DNA of 64,000 bases. It comes from Burkholderia thailandensis E264 (GTDB lineage: Bacteria; Pseudomonadota; Gammaproteobacteria; Burkholderiales; Burkholderiaceae). Positions 1 to 9,633 of the stretch are shown piece after piece. Within the stretch, counting starts at the first letter, position 1. Each line of letters opens with the position of its first letter. The stretch covers positions 992,001 through 1,056,000 of the forward strand of contig NC_007651.1 of NCBI RefSeq assembly GCF_000012365.1, in the 5' to 3' direction. Position numbers and translations under genes: made by a program. The notes beneath the pieces were generated by a model. It saw only the letters and a list, made by a program, of their open reading frames with translations, made no database searches and was not told the origin of the DNA.

Positions 1-2825
1 GCGAGGAGCGGATTCGCGGCGAGCCGAGCTTGCGCGCCGGTGATCTCGGCGAGCGCGCTCGCCGTGCGGTGCCATTCGGCGACGATCCGCTCGAACACGT
101 GCTTGCGCAGCTTCTTGTCGGCGACGAGCTGCGCGTAGCGCGACGCGACTGCGAGATCGGTCTTCGCGAGCACCATGTCCATGTTCGACAGCAGGTTCGC
201 GAAGAACGGCCAGGTCTTGTTCATCTTCCTGAGCAGCGCGACGCGCTTGCCGCGCTCGGCCGCGTCCGGCGCGCCGTCGAGATACGCGGCTACCGCGCCG
301 CCGAAGCCGTACCAGCCCGTCAGCAGCAGCCGGCACTGGCCCCACGAGAAACCCCACGGAATCGCGCGCAGATCCTCGATCTTGCGGTGCTTCGGGTCCT
401 GCAGCTTGCGCGACGCGGGGCGGCTGCCGATGTTCAGCTCGGCGATCTCGGTGATCGGCGTCGACGAGAAGAAGTAGTCGGTAAAGCCGGGCGTCTCGTA
501 GACGAGCGCGCGGTACGACGCCATCGCCGCATCGGACAGCGTCTGCATCGCCGCCTCGAACGCCGGCAACTGCTTCGGCGCGTTGCTGTGCGGCGCGAGC
601 GTCGCCTCGAGCGTCGCGGCGACGACCGTCTCCAGATTGCGCCGGCCGATCTCGGGGTTCGCGAACTTGCTCGCGATCACCTCGCCCTGCTCGGTGAGCC
701 GGATCTGGCCGTTCACCGTGCCGGGCGGCTGCGACAGAATCGCCTGATAGGTCGGGCCGCCGCCGCGGCCCACCGTGCCGCCGCGGCCGTGGAACAGGCG
801 CAGCTTGATCCCGCGCTCGTGGAACAGATCGACGAGCGCCAGTTCCGCGCGGTAGAGCTCCCAGTTCGACGTGAGGAAGCCGCCGTCCTTGTTGCTGTCC
901 GAATAGCCGAGCATCACTTCCTGCTCGTGGCCCTGGTGCGCGAGCAGCTCGCCCACGCCCGGCAGCGCGAAGAATTCGCGCATGATGTCGGACGCGTTGC
1001 GCAGGTCGGCGATCGTCTCGAAGAGCGGAATCACCATCAGGCCGTTGCGCGCGTTCGCGTGCGGCGCGCCGAGCGTGCCCTCGAAGAGGCCCGTTTCCTT
1101 CTGCAGCAGCAGCACTTCGACGAGGTCGCTCACCGTCTCGGTATGCGAAATGATGTAGTTGCGCACCGCGCGCGCGCCGAACTGCGCGCGGATCGCGTGC
1201 GCGCGCTCGAGCACGCCGAGCTCGCTCTTCGCGAGGTCCGAGTAGTCGAGATACGGCGAGCGCAGCGGCCGCGGGTCCGCGAGCGCCGCGAGCAGCACGC
1301 GCAGCTTGTCCGCTTCGGGCAGCGCCGCGTAGTCGGGCTCGACGCCGCCGCGCGCGAGCAGCTCGGCGATCACCGCTTCATGGATGTCCGAGCTTTGCCG
1401 CAAGTCGATGCTCGCGAGATGAAAGCCGTACACCTCGGCCGCGCGCATGAGCGGCGCGAGGCGCGGCGTCGCGAGCGATTCGCCGTGATGCACGGCGAGC
1501 GAATCGGTCAGCACGCGCAGGTCGGCCACGAATTCCTCGGCGTCCGCATACGGCGTGGCGCGCACGGGCGCGGCGCCGCGGCCCGCGCTCCTCACGGGCA
1601 CCGCGCCTTCGCCGAGCCGCACGCGCGCGCTTGCCGCAAGCCGCGTGTAGACGCCGATCAGCGCGCGGCGGTACGGCTCGTCGACGCGGTGCGGCGACTG
1701 GTCCGGCGACGCGGCCGCGAGCGCCTTCAGCGCGTCGCTCGCGCCGACGAGCAGGTTCGACACGGAGAGCTCCGCGCCCAGCTTGTGCACCTGTTCCAGG
1801 TAATGCTCGAAGATCACCGCCGCCTGGCGATTGATCGCCTCGTCGAGCGTCGCGGCGGTGACGTTCGGGTTGCCGTCGCGGTCGCCGCCGATCCAGCTGC
1901 CCATCTGGAAGAACGCCGGCACGCGCGCGGGCAGGCCGTGCTCGGCGAGCGCCTCCTCGATGTCCGTGTAGAGCGCGGGCAGCTCGTCGAGGAACGTCGC
2001 GCGGTAGTACGACAGCGCATTCTCGATCTCGTCGGCGACGGTGAGCCGCGCGTCGCGCAGCATCCGGGTCTGCCAGAGCGTCGTCACGCGCGCGCGCAGC
2101 AGCGCCTCGTTGTGCGCGCGCTCGCGCGCGGTGAGCGGCTGGTCGCGCTCGGCGAGCAGCCGCGCGATGTCGTGCTGCGCGTCGAGAATGCTCTTGCGCT
2201 GCACTTCGGTCGGGTGCGCGGTCAGCACGGGCACGATCAGCGCGCCCTCGAAGAACTGCTTGATCGTCTTCGACGACGCGTCGCCCGCCTGCCTGAGCTT
2301 GTCGAGCGCGTACGCGACGGTGCCCGCCTGCGGCGCGGAGCCCGCGAGCGCGTGGATTCTGCGGCGGCGGTTGTGGTGGCGGTCCTCGGCGATGTTCGCG
2401 AGGTGCGAGAAATAGCTGAACGCGCGCACGACGCTCACCGTCTGCTCGGGCGTGAGCTTGCGCAGCATCTTCTCGAGCGTCTGCGCGGCGGTCTTGTCGT
2501 CCTCGCGGCGGAACTTGACGGCGGTCTGGCGGATCGTCTCGACGACGTCGAACACGGCGTCGCCTTCCTGCTCGCGAACGACGTCGCCGAGCAGGCGGCC
2601 CAGATAGCGGATGTCCTCGAACAGCGGGCGATCCTTGTCTTCGCGCGTGCGGCCGTGCGGTTTCGCGGATGCGGCATTCGTCGGCGCGATCGTGCGCGCG
2701 GCGGCGCCGTTGGGCTTGCGCGCGGTTTTCGCGGCGCGGCGGGCGGGGAGCTCGGCGTTCGCCGGGGCGGAGGAGGACGAGACAGCATTGCGGCGCGTCG
2801 CGCGCGCCGATCCGGAAGACTTCAC
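1..2825 (-). CDS. ppc: Phosphoenolpyruvate carboxylase (3' end cut by window edge)
   Basis: Carboxylates phosphoenolpyruvate to oxaloacetate, the anaplerotic supply for the TCA cycle, in the cytoplasm. The minus-strand reading is open from a GTG at 2825 to the edge, giving about 941 of the roughly 990 residues usual in Burkholderia. Visible family motifs include [11 protein letters not shown] with the catalytic His, the [12 protein letters not shown] segment, the [14 protein letters not shown] loop and [15 protein letters not shown] near the visible C-terminus. The first ~60 residues are low-complexity and basic, ahead of the conserved [15 protein letters not shown]. The GTG start is chosen because a purine-rich AAGGAA lies just upstream. 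It is divergent from hemC. Identity is seen directly; the exact start is less sure. Confidence 0.95.
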   Translation of the reverse strand, partial: MKSSGSARATRRNAVSSSSAPANAELPARRAAKTARKPNGAAARTIAPTNAASAKPHGRTREDKDRPLFEDIRYLGRLLGDVVREQEGDAVFDVVETIRQTAVKFRREDDKTAAQTLEKMLRKLTPEQTVSVVRAFSYFSHLANIAEDRHHNRRRRIHALAGSAPQAGTVAYALDKLRQAGDASSKTIKQFFEGALIVPVLTAHPTEVQRKSILDAQHDIARLLAERDQPLTARERAHNEALLRARVTTLWQTRMLRDARLTVADEIENALSYYRATFLDELPALYTDIEEALAEHGLPARVPAFFQMGSWIGGDRDGNPNVTAATLDEAINRQAAVIFEHYLEQVHKLGAELSVSNLLVGASDALKALAAASPDQSPHRVDEPYRRALIGVYTRLAASARVRLGEGAVPVRSAGRGAAPVRATPYADAEEFVADLRVLTDSLAVHHGESLATPRLAPLMRAAEVYGFHLASIDLRQSSDIHEAVIAELLARGGVEPDYAALPEADKLRVLLAALADPRPLRSPYLDYSDLAKSELGVLERAHAIRAQFGARAVRNYIISHTETVSDLVEVLLLQKETGLFEGTLGAPHANARNGLMVIPLFETIADLRNASDIMREFFALPGVGELLAHQGHEQEVMLGYSDSNKDGGFLTSNWELYRAELALVDLFHERGIKLRLFHGRGGTVGRGGGPTYQAILSQPPGTVNGQIRLTEQGEVIASKFANPEIGRRNLETVVAATLEATLAPHSNAPKQLPAFEAAMQTLSDAAMASYRALVYETPGFTDYFFSSTPITEIAELNIGSRPASRKLQDPKHRKIEDLRAIPWGFSWGQCRLLLTGWYGFGGAVAAYLDGAPDAAERGKRVALLRKMNKTWPFFANLLSNMDMVLAKTDLAVASRYAQLVADKKLRKHVFERIVAEWHRTASALAEITGAQARLAANPLL

Positions 2826-3143
2826 GATCGATTTCCTTGGGAAAGCACGAGTGAACGGGAACTGCGGTCCAGCAACAGCGAGCGCGATCAAGCGATGCGG
2901 CGGCGCGCGCTGCACGGCGCGCGCGGGTGCGTCGGTCGACGAAACCGGGCGACGCGGCGAGCGATGCGGCGGCGGCGGACCGGACCCGCTCGCGGATGCC
3001 GGATGCCTTCTCGAACCGAACGACCGTTCGGGATCTTGACGCAGACCGTGCGGGCCGCTCGCGCAGCCCGCCAGGCGGGCGGTCGCGCGAGATGCGCGTG
3101 CTACCATAGTCTGTTCCTAATCCCGCCTTTCGATGTCCCTGCA
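2826..3143. promoter_or_regulatory. Divergent ppc/hemC intergenic region
   Basis: This is a 318-base GC-rich gap between the divergent starts of ppc and hemC and must carry both promoters. An inverted repeat (CCGAAC, 4-base loop, GTTCGG) lies at about 3017-3032 and could be an operator or a short hairpin. A TTGACG hexamer is present at 3036-3041, but no good -10 follows at the right distance. No gene is supported here. Confidence 0.4.
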
Positions 3144-4133
3144 ATGAACTCCGAGACTCTTCCGGCCGAGCTGCCCGCGACGCTGACGATCGCGTCGCGC
3201 GAGAGCCGCCTCGCCATGTGGCAAGCCGAGCATGTGCGTGATGCGCTGCGCAAATTATATCCAGCTTGTGACGTGAAAATCCTCGGGATGACGACGCGCG
3301 GCGATCAAATTCTCGATCGCACGCTGTCGAAGGTCGGCGGCAAGGGCTTGTTCGTGAAGGAGCTCGAGAGCGCGCTCGCCGACGGCCGCGCGGATCTCGC
3401 CGTGCATTCGCTGAAGGACGTGCCGATGGAGCTGCCCGCGGGCTTCGCGCTCGCGGCCGTGATGAGCCGCGAGGACCCGCGCGACGCGTTCGTGTCGAAC
3501 GATTACGCGTCGCTCGACGCGCTGCCGGCGGGCGCCGTCGTCGGCACGTCGAGCCTGCGCCGCGAGGCGATGCTGCGCGCGCGCTATCCGCGGCTCGACG
3601 TGCGGCCGCTGCGCGGCAATCTCGACACGCGGCTCGCGAAGCTCGACCGCGGCGATTACGCGGCGATCATTCTCGCCGCCGCGGGCCTGAAGCGCCTCGG
3701 TCTCGCCGCGAGGATCCGCGCGTTGCTCGACGTCGAAGACAGCCTGCCCGCCGCAGGCCAGGGCGCGCTCGGCATCGAGATCGCCGCAGGCCGCGCGGAC
3801 GTCGCCGCGTGGCTCGCGCCGTTGCACGATCATGCGACCGCGCTCGCGGTCGAGGCCGAACGCGCGGTGTCGCGCGCGCTCGGCGGCAGCTGCGAGGTGC
3901 CGCTCGCCGCGCACGCGGTGTGGCGCGGCGACGAGCTGCACCTGACGGGCAGCGTGTCGACGACGGACGGCGCGCGCGTGCTCGCCGCGCGCGCGCAGTC
4001 GCGCGCGGCGACGGCCGCCGACGCGCTCGCGCTCGGCCGCGCGGTGTCCGACGAGCTCGAGCGGCAGGGCGCGCGCGCGATCGTCGACGCGCTCGTCGCG
4101 GCGAGCGCGCAAGCGCAGAAGGGCGGCGCGTGA
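3144..4133 (+). CDS. hemC: Porphobilinogen deaminase (hydroxymethylbilane synthase)
   Basis: Condenses four porphobilinogen molecules into hydroxymethylbilane, the third step of tetrapyrrole synthesis, in the cytoplasm. The 329-residue product has the family signature HSLKDVP (catalytic Asp92), the GTSSLRR motif at about 134-140, and the dipyrromethane-cofactor Cys250 in GGSCEVPL. Length is normal with a short N-terminal extension before [11 protein letters not shown]. The ATG at 3144 is the first in frame that leaves the complete domain. It is the first gene of a hemC-hemDX-hemY operon; its TGA shares one base with the hemDX ATG, implying translational coupling. Confidence 0.98.
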   Translation: MNSETLPAELPATLTIASRESRLAMWQAEHVRDALRKLYPACDVKILGMTTRGDQILDRTLSKVGGKGLFVKELESALADGRADLAVHSLKDVPMELPAGFALAAVMSREDPRDAFVSNDYASLDALPAGAVVGTSSLRREAMLRARYPRLDVRPLRGNLDTRLAKLDRGDYAAIILAAAGLKRLGLAARIRALLDVEDSLPAAGQGALGIEIAAGRADVAAWLAPLHDHATALAVEAERAVSRALGGSCEVPLAAHAVWRGDELHLTGSVSTTDGARVLAARAQSRAATAADALALGRAVSDELERQGARAIVDALVAASAQAQKGGA

Positions 4134-6112
4134 TGGCGGGCGCGCCGCGCACGTTCACCGCGGTGCTCACGCGTCCCGACGGACAGTCGGCGGCGCTCGC
4201 GGCGCAACTCGCCGCAGCGGGCATCGACACGCTCGACTTTCCGCTCATCGACATCGCGCCGCTTGCCGACGACGCGCCGCTCGCCGAGGCGTTCGCGCGG
4301 CTCGATGCGTACGCGCTCGTCGTGTTCGTGTCGCCGAACGCGATCGATCGCGCGCTCGCGCGGCTCGGCGCGATCTGGCCGCATCCGCTGCCGATCGGCG
4401 TCGTCGGGCCGGGCAGCGTCGCCGCGCTCGCGCGGCACGGAGTCGCCGTGCCCGCGCATCGTGTGATCGCGCCGCGCGCGCCCGACGACGGCGGCGAGCC
4501 GCACTACGATTCCGAGAGCCTGTTCGCCGAGATCGCGCGCGCGTTCGACGGCGAGGCGAAGCTCGCCGGCAAGCGCGTGCTGATCGTGCGCGGCGACGGC
4601 GGACGCGAATGGCTCGCCGAGCGCCTGCGCGAAGCGGGCGCCGAAGTCGAGCTCGTCGCCGCGTATCGGCGCGTGAGCCCGGAGCCCTCGATCGGCACGT
4701 GGGAGCGCGTGCACGCGCTGCTGTCGGGCGCGCCGCACGCGTGGCTCGTGACGAGCTCGGAAGGCGTGCGCAATCTGCAGGAGCTCGCGCACGAGCATTT
4801 GAACGAAACCGAGATCGACGCGCTCAGGCGTGCGCAGTTCGTCGCGCCGCATCCGAGGATCGTCGAGACCGCGCGCGCACTCGGTTTTGATAGGATTACG
4901 CTGTCCGGCGCGGGCGATGAGCGTATCGTCCGCACCTTTCGTACGTTGGCCGATCAGGCCGATCAACCGGCGACAGCCGCACCGATGCCTTCTCGCATGA
5001 CAGACACCAACGATACCAAAGACGTCTCTTCCAAACAGGCTGCGGCCCCCGATGCGCCGCGGAATCAACCGTTTACGCCGTTTGAAACGAAAGCGCGGCG
5101 CAGCGGCTCGAGCGCGGCGCTGTGGTTCGTGGTCGTCGTGATCGCGGCCGCGGCGGGCGTCGGCGGCTATGCGCTGAACCGCAAGGTCGACCGCCTCGAC
5201 CAGCATGCGTTCGAGCGCCAGAAGGTGCTCGACGCGCAGACGGCCGAGCTGCGCACGAAGACCGATCAGGCGCTCGCGAGCGTGCGTCAGGCGGATTCGC
5301 AACTGTCGCAGCTCGAAGGCAAGCTCGCCGATGCGCAAACCGCGCAGACCGCGTTGCAGCAGCAATATCAGGACCTGTCGCGCAACCGCGACGCATGGAT
5401 GATCGAGGAAGTCGGCCAGATGCTGTCGAGCGCGAGCCAGCAGCTCCTCTTGACGGGCAACACGCAGCTCGCGCTGATCGCGCTGCAAAACGCCGATTCG
5501 CGGCTCGCTTCGTCGCAGAGCGCGCAGGCCGTCGTCGTGCGCAAGGCGATCGCACAGGACATCGAACGATTGAAGGCCGCGCCGTCGGCGGACCTCACCG
5601 GGCTTGCGATCAAGCTCGATGACGCAATCGCGAAAATCGACACGCTGCCGCTCGCGGGCGAAGTGCTCGCGCCGCACGCGCAGGCGAAGCCCGACGTTGC
5701 CGCGAGCGCCGAGCAGGCGGCCGCGGCGGCGGGCGAGCCGCGCTGGAAGGCGTGGTGGCGAGGCTTTTCGGCGGGCATCGGCGCGCAACTGAAGTCGCTC
5801 GTCGAAGTGCGCCGCATCGATCAAGCGGACGCGATGCTCGCGTCGCCCGAGCAAGGCTACTTCGTGCGCGAGAACGTGAAGCTGCGGCTTCTGAGCGCGC
5901 GGCTGTCGCTGCTCGCGCGCGACGACAGCGCGATGAAATCCGATCTGCATGCCGCGCAGGCGGCCGTCGCGCGCTACTTCGACGGCGCGTCGAAGGACAC
6001 CCGGATCGTTCAGGATCTGCTCAAGCAGGTCGACGCCGCGTCGCTCACGGTCGCGGTGCCGAACCTCAACACGAGCCTGAACGCGGTTCAACAGTTCAAG
6101 AGCCGGGGTTGA
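4133..6112 (+). CDS. hemDX: Fused uroporphyrinogen-III synthase / HemX membrane protein
   Basis: A two-part protein of 659 residues. Residues 1 to about 265 are a uroporphyrinogen-III synthase (HemD) domain that cyclises hydroxymethylbilane with inversion of ring D; motifs such as VLTRPDGQSAALA, FVSPNAI and WLVTSSEGV are visible. After a linker, a transmembrane segment at about 328-348 (LWFVVVVIAAAAGVGGYAL) leads into a coiled coil and an extracytoplasmic HemX domain. In enterobacteria these are separate genes hemD and hemX; fusion is the usual state in Burkholderia. HemX was once called a C-methyltransferase but has no methyltransferase motif. It overlaps hemC by one base and ends 4 bases before hemY. 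Confidence 0.95.
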   Translation: MAGAPRTFTAVLTRPDGQSAALAAQLAAAGIDTLDFPLIDIAPLADDAPLAEAFARLDAYALVVFVSPNAIDRALARLGAIWPHPLPIGVVGPGSVAALARHGVAVPAHRVIAPRAPDDGGEPHYDSESLFAEIARAFDGEAKLAGKRVLIVRGDGGREWLAERLREAGAEVELVAAYRRVSPEPSIGTWERVHALLSGAPHAWLVTSSEGVRNLQELAHEHLNETEIDALRRAQFVAPHPRIVETARALGFDRITLSGAGDERIVRTFRTLADQADQPATAAPMPSRMTDTNDTKDVSSKQAAAPDAPRNQPFTPFETKARRSGSSAALWFVVVVIAAAAGVGGYALNRKVDRLDQHAFERQKVLDAQTAELRTKTDQALASVRQADSQLSQLEGKLADAQTAQTALQQQYQDLSRNRDAWMIEEVGQMLSSASQQLLLTGNTQLALIALQNADSRLASSQSAQAVVVRKAIAQDIERLKAAPSADLTGLAIKLDDAIAKIDTLPLAGEVLAPHAQAKPDVAASAEQAAAAAGEPRWKAWWRGFSAGIGAQLKSLVEVRRIDQADAMLASPEQGYFVRENVKLRLLSARLSLLARDDSAMKSDLHAAQAAVARYFDGASKDTRIVQDLLKQVDAASLTVAVPNLNTSLNAVQQFKSRG

Positions 6113-6116
6113 CGCC

Positions 6117-7307
6117 ATGACGCTGCGTGGAATCATTTGGCTCGCCGTGCTGTTCGCGATCGCCGCGGCGCTCGCGACGGTCGGGCGCTTCGATGCCGGC
6201 CAGGTGCTGATCGTCTATCCGCCGTATCGCATCGACGTGTCGCTGAACTTCTTCGTGCTCGCGATCATCGTCGCGTTCATCGCGCTGTACGCGCTGATGC
6301 GGATCGTGCGCAACGTGTGGCGGATGCCGCAGCGCGTGGCCGCGTATCGCGCGCGGATGCGCAACGAGCGCGCGCATGCTTCGTTGCGCGATGCGCTCGC
6401 GAACCTCTACGCGGGCCGCTTCTCGCGCGCGGAGAAGGCCGCGCGCGATGCGCTCGCGGTCGACGCGAACCAGGCCGCGGCGAGCCTCATCGCCGCGGCC
6501 GCGACGCACCGGATGCACGAGTACGCGCGGCGCGACGAATGGCTCGCGAAGGTGAACGGCCAGGAATGGCAGGACGCGCGCCTGCTCGCGACGGCCGACA
6601 TGCGCGCGGACGGGCGCGACGCCGAGGGCGCGCTCGCCGCGCTCGCCGAGATGCAGGCGTCGGGCGGCAAGCGGATCCACGCGCAGCAGATCGCGCTGCG
6701 CGCGCAGCAGCAGAACAAGAACTGGAGCGAGGTGCTGAAGATCGCGAAGGCGCTCGAAAAGCGCGAGGCGCTGCACCCGGCCGCGGCCGTGCGGCTGCGC
6801 CAGCAAGCGGCCGAGCATCTGCTGCGCGATCGCCGGCACGACGCGGACGCGCTTCTCGAAGTGTGGCAGACGCTGTCGGCCACCGAGCGGCAGTCGCCGC
6901 GCCTCGCGGATCTCGCCGCCGAACTGCTGATCGCGCTCGAGCGCCGTCAGGAAGCGCGGCGGATCGTCGAGGACGCGCTCGCGCACAACTGGAACGCGCG
7001 CCTGCTGCGCCGCTATCCGGATACGGCGGGCGCTGACGCGCTGCCGCTGATCCAGAAGGCCGAGGGCTGGCGACGCGAGCGTCCGGACGACGCGGACCTG
7101 CTGTTCGCGCTCGGCCGCTTGTGCCAGCAGCAGCAACTGTGGGGCAAGGCGCAATCGTTCCTCGAATCGGCGCTGAAGCTTGCCGACGACGAGCCGCTCA
7201 AGATTCGCGCGCATCGCGCGCTCGCGCGCCTGTTCGAGCACCTCGGCGAAACCGACAAGGCCGCGCAGCACTATCGCGAAAGCGCGCTCGCGATCACGGT
7301 CGTGTGA
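6117..7307 (+). CDS. hemY: HemY, TPR-containing inner-membrane protein of the heme operon
   Basis: A 396-residue protein of the proteobacterial HemY family (not the Gram-positive oxidase of that name). Two hydrophobic segments at about 5-23 and 42-62 anchor it in the inner membrane, followed by a long helical region with TPR-like repeats. The motif YPPYRIDVSLNFF between the membrane segments is typical of the family. Its biochemical role is not settled; it is thought to scaffold late heme-pathway enzymes. It starts 4 bases after hemDX, so it is certainly in the same operon, and a terminator follows. Confidence 0.95.
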   Translation: MTLRGIIWLAVLFAIAAALATVGRFDAGQVLIVYPPYRIDVSLNFFVLAIIVAFIALYALMRIVRNVWRMPQRVAAYRARMRNERAHASLRDALANLYAGRFSRAEKAARDALAVDANQAAASLIAAAATHRMHEYARRDEWLAKVNGQEWQDARLLATADMRADGRDAEGALAALAEMQASGGKRIHAQQIALRAQQQNKNWSEVLKIAKALEKREALHPAAAVRLRQQAAEHLLRDRRHDADALLEVWQTLSATERQSPRLADLAAELLIALERRQEARRIVEDALAHNWNARLLRRYPDTAGADALPLIQKAEGWRRERPDDADLLFALGRLCQQQQLWGKAQSFLESALKLADDEPLKIRAHRALARLFEHLGETDKAAQHYRESALAITVV

Positions 7308-7366
7308 GCGCTCGGGCAGCAGGCGCTTTCCGGCGTGCTTGATGCGCGACGGCAGGCGGTGGAATC

Positions 7367-7399
7367 GAAAAAACGGCGGCCTCGACGGCCGCCGTTTTC
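7367..7399. terminator. Bidirectional rho-independent terminator, hemY / MFS gene
   Basis: A perfect stem AACGGCGGCC / GGCCGCCGTT with a 4-base loop (TCGA) is flanked by A's on the left and T's on the right. It therefore has a U-tract on both strands and lies between the convergent hemY and MFS genes. Confidence 0.85.
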
Positions 7400-7439
7400 G
7401 TTGGGGTGCCGCAACGCGTATCGAGGGCCGAGTATCGAA

Positions 7440-8747
7440 TCAGATGTCGACGAGCGACTTCGGCACCGTGAGCGCGAGCAGCCCGCCCAGCACGAGGAAC
7501 CCGGCGAGCATGTACATTCCCGCGTCGTTCGATGCGCTCGCCTGCTTGAGCCAGCCGACGAGATACGGGCTCAGGAAGCCCGCGAGGTTGCCGACCGAAT
7601 TGATGATCGCGATGCCCGCCGCGGCGGCCGTGCCGCCGAGGAATGCGGTCGGCAGGCTCCAGAAGAGCGGCAGCGTCGTCAGGATGCCCATCGTCCCGAT
7701 CGTCAGGCCGAGCATGGCGAGCGCCGTGTCGTGCGCCCAGACGACCGACAGCACGAGCCCGAGCGCGCCCGCCGCCGCCGGAATCGCGAGGTGCCAGCGC
7801 CGCTCGCGGCGGCGGTCCGCGCTGTGCGCGGTCACGAGCATCGCGACGACGGCCGCCGCGTACGGCACCGCGGACAGAAGGCCGATCGAGAACGCGTCGG
7901 TCACGCCCGTCGACTTGATGATCGTCGGCAGCCAGAAGCCGACGCCGTAGAGCCCCATCACGAACGAGAAGTAGATGAGACCCATCAGCCATACGCGCGG
8001 GCTCGTGAACACGACGGAAAGCGGCAGGTCCTCCTTGCGCGCCTCCTCGGCGGCGACGTTGCGCGACAGCAGCGCTTTCTCGTCGTCGTCGAGCCATTTC
8101 GCCTTCGCGATCCCGTCGTCGAGCGCGAACAGCAGCAGGATGCCGACGAGCATCGACGGCACGCCTTCGAGCAGGAACAGCCACTGCCAGCCCTGCCAGC
8201 CGTTCGCGCCGTCGAAAGTCTTCAGGATGTAGCCGGAGATCGGGCCGCCGATGACGCCCGACAGCGCGACGGCCGTCATGAAGAGCGTCGTCATCCGGCC
8301 GCGGCGGTGCGCCGGATACCAGTAGGTCAGGTAGAGAATCACGCCGGGGAAGAAGCCGGCTTCCGCGACGCCGAGCAGAAAGCGCATCGTGTAGAACATC
8401 GCGGGCGTCGACACGAACATCGTCAGCGCCGAGATGATGCCCCACGTGACCATGATCCGCGCGATCCACACGCGCGCGCCCACCTTGTGCAGGATCACGT
8501 TGCTCGGCACTTCGAACAGAAAGTAGCCGACGAAGAAGATGCCCGCGCCGAGGCCGTAGACCGCGTCGGACAGGTGCAGGTCGGACGCCATCTGCAGTTT
8601 CGCGAAGCCGACGTTCACGCGGTCGAGATACGCGACCACGTAGCAGAGCAGCAGGAGCGGCGCGAGACGCCACGAAACCTTGCGATAAGTGGCCGCCTCG
8701 AAAGCGGACGGCGCGCCCGGCGTGGCCGCCGGCATGGTACGGGCCAT
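7440..8747 (-). CDS. MFS transporter, anion:cation symporter (ACS) type
   Basis: A 435-residue, 12-helix major facilitator protein. The N-terminal YLDRVNVGFAKLQM and the GxxxDR-type loop are typical of the ACS group, which imports organic acids such as phthalate, tartrate, glucarate and galactonate with protons. The ATG is preceded by a good AGGAGA. It is the last gene of a minus-strand cluster with an SDR and an aldehyde dehydrogenase (37 bases downstream of the SDR), suggesting uptake of the substrate those two oxidise. The substrate cannot be read from sequence, and no regulator gene is adjacent. Confidence 0.88.
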   Translation of the reverse strand: MARTMPAATPGAPSAFEAATYRKVSWRLAPLLLLCYVVAYLDRVNVGFAKLQMASDLHLSDAVYGLGAGIFFVGYFLFEVPSNVILHKVGARVWIARIMVTWGIISALTMFVSTPAMFYTMRFLLGVAEAGFFPGVILYLTYWYPAHRRGRMTTLFMTAVALSGVIGGPISGYILKTFDGANGWQGWQWLFLLEGVPSMLVGILLLFALDDGIAKAKWLDDDEKALLSRNVAAEEARKEDLPLSVVFTSPRVWLMGLIYFSFVMGLYGVGFWLPTIIKSTGVTDAFSIGLLSAVPYAAAVVAMLVTAHSADRRRERRWHLAIPAAAGALGLVLSVVWAHDTALAMLGLTIGTMGILTTLPLFWSLPTAFLGGTAAAAGIAIINSVGNLAGFLSPYLVGWLKQASASNDAGMYMLAGFLVLGGLLALTVPKSLVDI

Positions 8748-8784
8748 GACTGTCTCCTCTGGTGTGTTGTCTAGTGTTCGGCGC

Positions 8785-9543
8785 TCAGACGCAGCGGCCG
8801 CCGTCGACCTCGACGCAGATGCCGGTGACGAACGCGGCTTCGTCGGACGCGAGATAGAGCGCCGCGTTCGCGATGTCCTGGGGCGTCGACAGGCGGCCGA
8901 GCGGGATTGTCGCGACGAAGCGCGCGCGGTTCTCCGGCGTGTCGGGCACGCCCATGAATTCGCTCGTGAGGCCGGTTTCGCCGAGCACCGGGTTCACGCA
9001 GTTCACGCGAATCCGGTCGGCTCCGAGCTCGACGGCGAGCGTCTTGCTCGCGGTGATCATCGCGCCCTTCGTGCTGTTGTACCAGACGAGGCCCGGGCGC
9101 GGCCGCACGCCCGCCGTCGACGCGACGTTCACGAACGCGCCGCTGCCCGCGGCGCGGAAATGCGGGACGAACGTCTGCACGCTCCAGAAGAGGCTCTTCA
9201 TGTTGACCGCGTACACGCGGTCGTATTCGGCTTCGGCGATGTCGAGCACCGGCTTGTTGCGGTGCGTGGTGCCCGCGTTGTTGACGACGACCTGCACGCT
9301 GCCGAACGCGTCGAGCGCGGCGTCGCGCAGCGTCTGCCAGTCTTCGCCGCGCGACACGTCGCCCGCGACGGCGAGCGCGCGGCCGCCCGCGAGCGCGATG
9401 TCGCCCGCAACGCGCTCGGCCGCCGCCGCATTCAGATCGTTGACGACGACGCACGCGCCTTCGCGTGCAAACGTCTTCGCAATGCCTTCGCCGAAGCCCG
9501 AGCCTGCGCCCGTGACGACGGCCGTCTTGCCGCTGAGCCGCAT
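8785..9543 (-). CDS. Short-chain dehydrogenase/reductase (classical SDR)
   Basis: A 252-residue NAD(P)-dependent oxidoreductase. It has the Rossmann motif TGAGSGFGEG at about 11-20, the NNAG motif, the active-site Ser in NVASTAG, and the YxxxK pair in YNSTK. An Asp-Leu-Asn at the end of beta-2 (VVNDLN) suggests NAD preference. The start has a CAGGAGA Shine-Dalgarno. It lies between the aldehyde dehydrogenase (90 bases upstream) and the MFS transporter, so together they could import an alcohol or sugar acid and oxidise it stepwise. Specificity is unknown; glucose/sorbitol dehydrogenases and oxoacyl reductases share this fold. Confidence 0.9.
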   Translation of the reverse strand: MRLSGKTAVVTGAGSGFGEGIAKTFAREGACVVVNDLNAAAAERVAGDIALAGGRALAVAGDVSRGEDWQTLRDAALDAFGSVQVVVNNAGTTHRNKPVLDIAEAEYDRVYAVNMKSLFWSVQTFVPHFRAAGSGAFVNVASTAGVRPRPGLVWYNSTKGAMITASKTLAVELGADRIRVNCVNPVLGETGLTSEFMGVPDTPENRARFVATIPLGRLSTPQDIANAALYLASDEAAFVTGICVEVDGGRCV

Positions 9544-9633
9544 CGGTTGTCTCCTGGATTTTGTCGTGAATGCCGGGGCGCCGCCTCGACGGCGGCGGGC
9601 GGCGCGACACGCATGCGCGCCGCGCCGCCCGAT

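Noticed and set aside
3017..3032. The CCGAAC/GTTCGG repeat as a terminator for ppc or hemC
   Set aside because: It lies upstream of both genes and has no T-run; kept only as a possible operator.
30..4133. A 1367-codon plus-strand open frame covering ppc and hemC
   Set aside because: Only the last 329 codons are hemC. The rest is the antisense of ppc with Arg/Ala/Val-rich composition and no domain.
3830..6136. A 768-codon minus-strand frame opposite hemDX
   Set aside because: Antisense shadow caused by high GC at third positions; composition is Arg/Ala-rich and the opposite strand has a clear gene.
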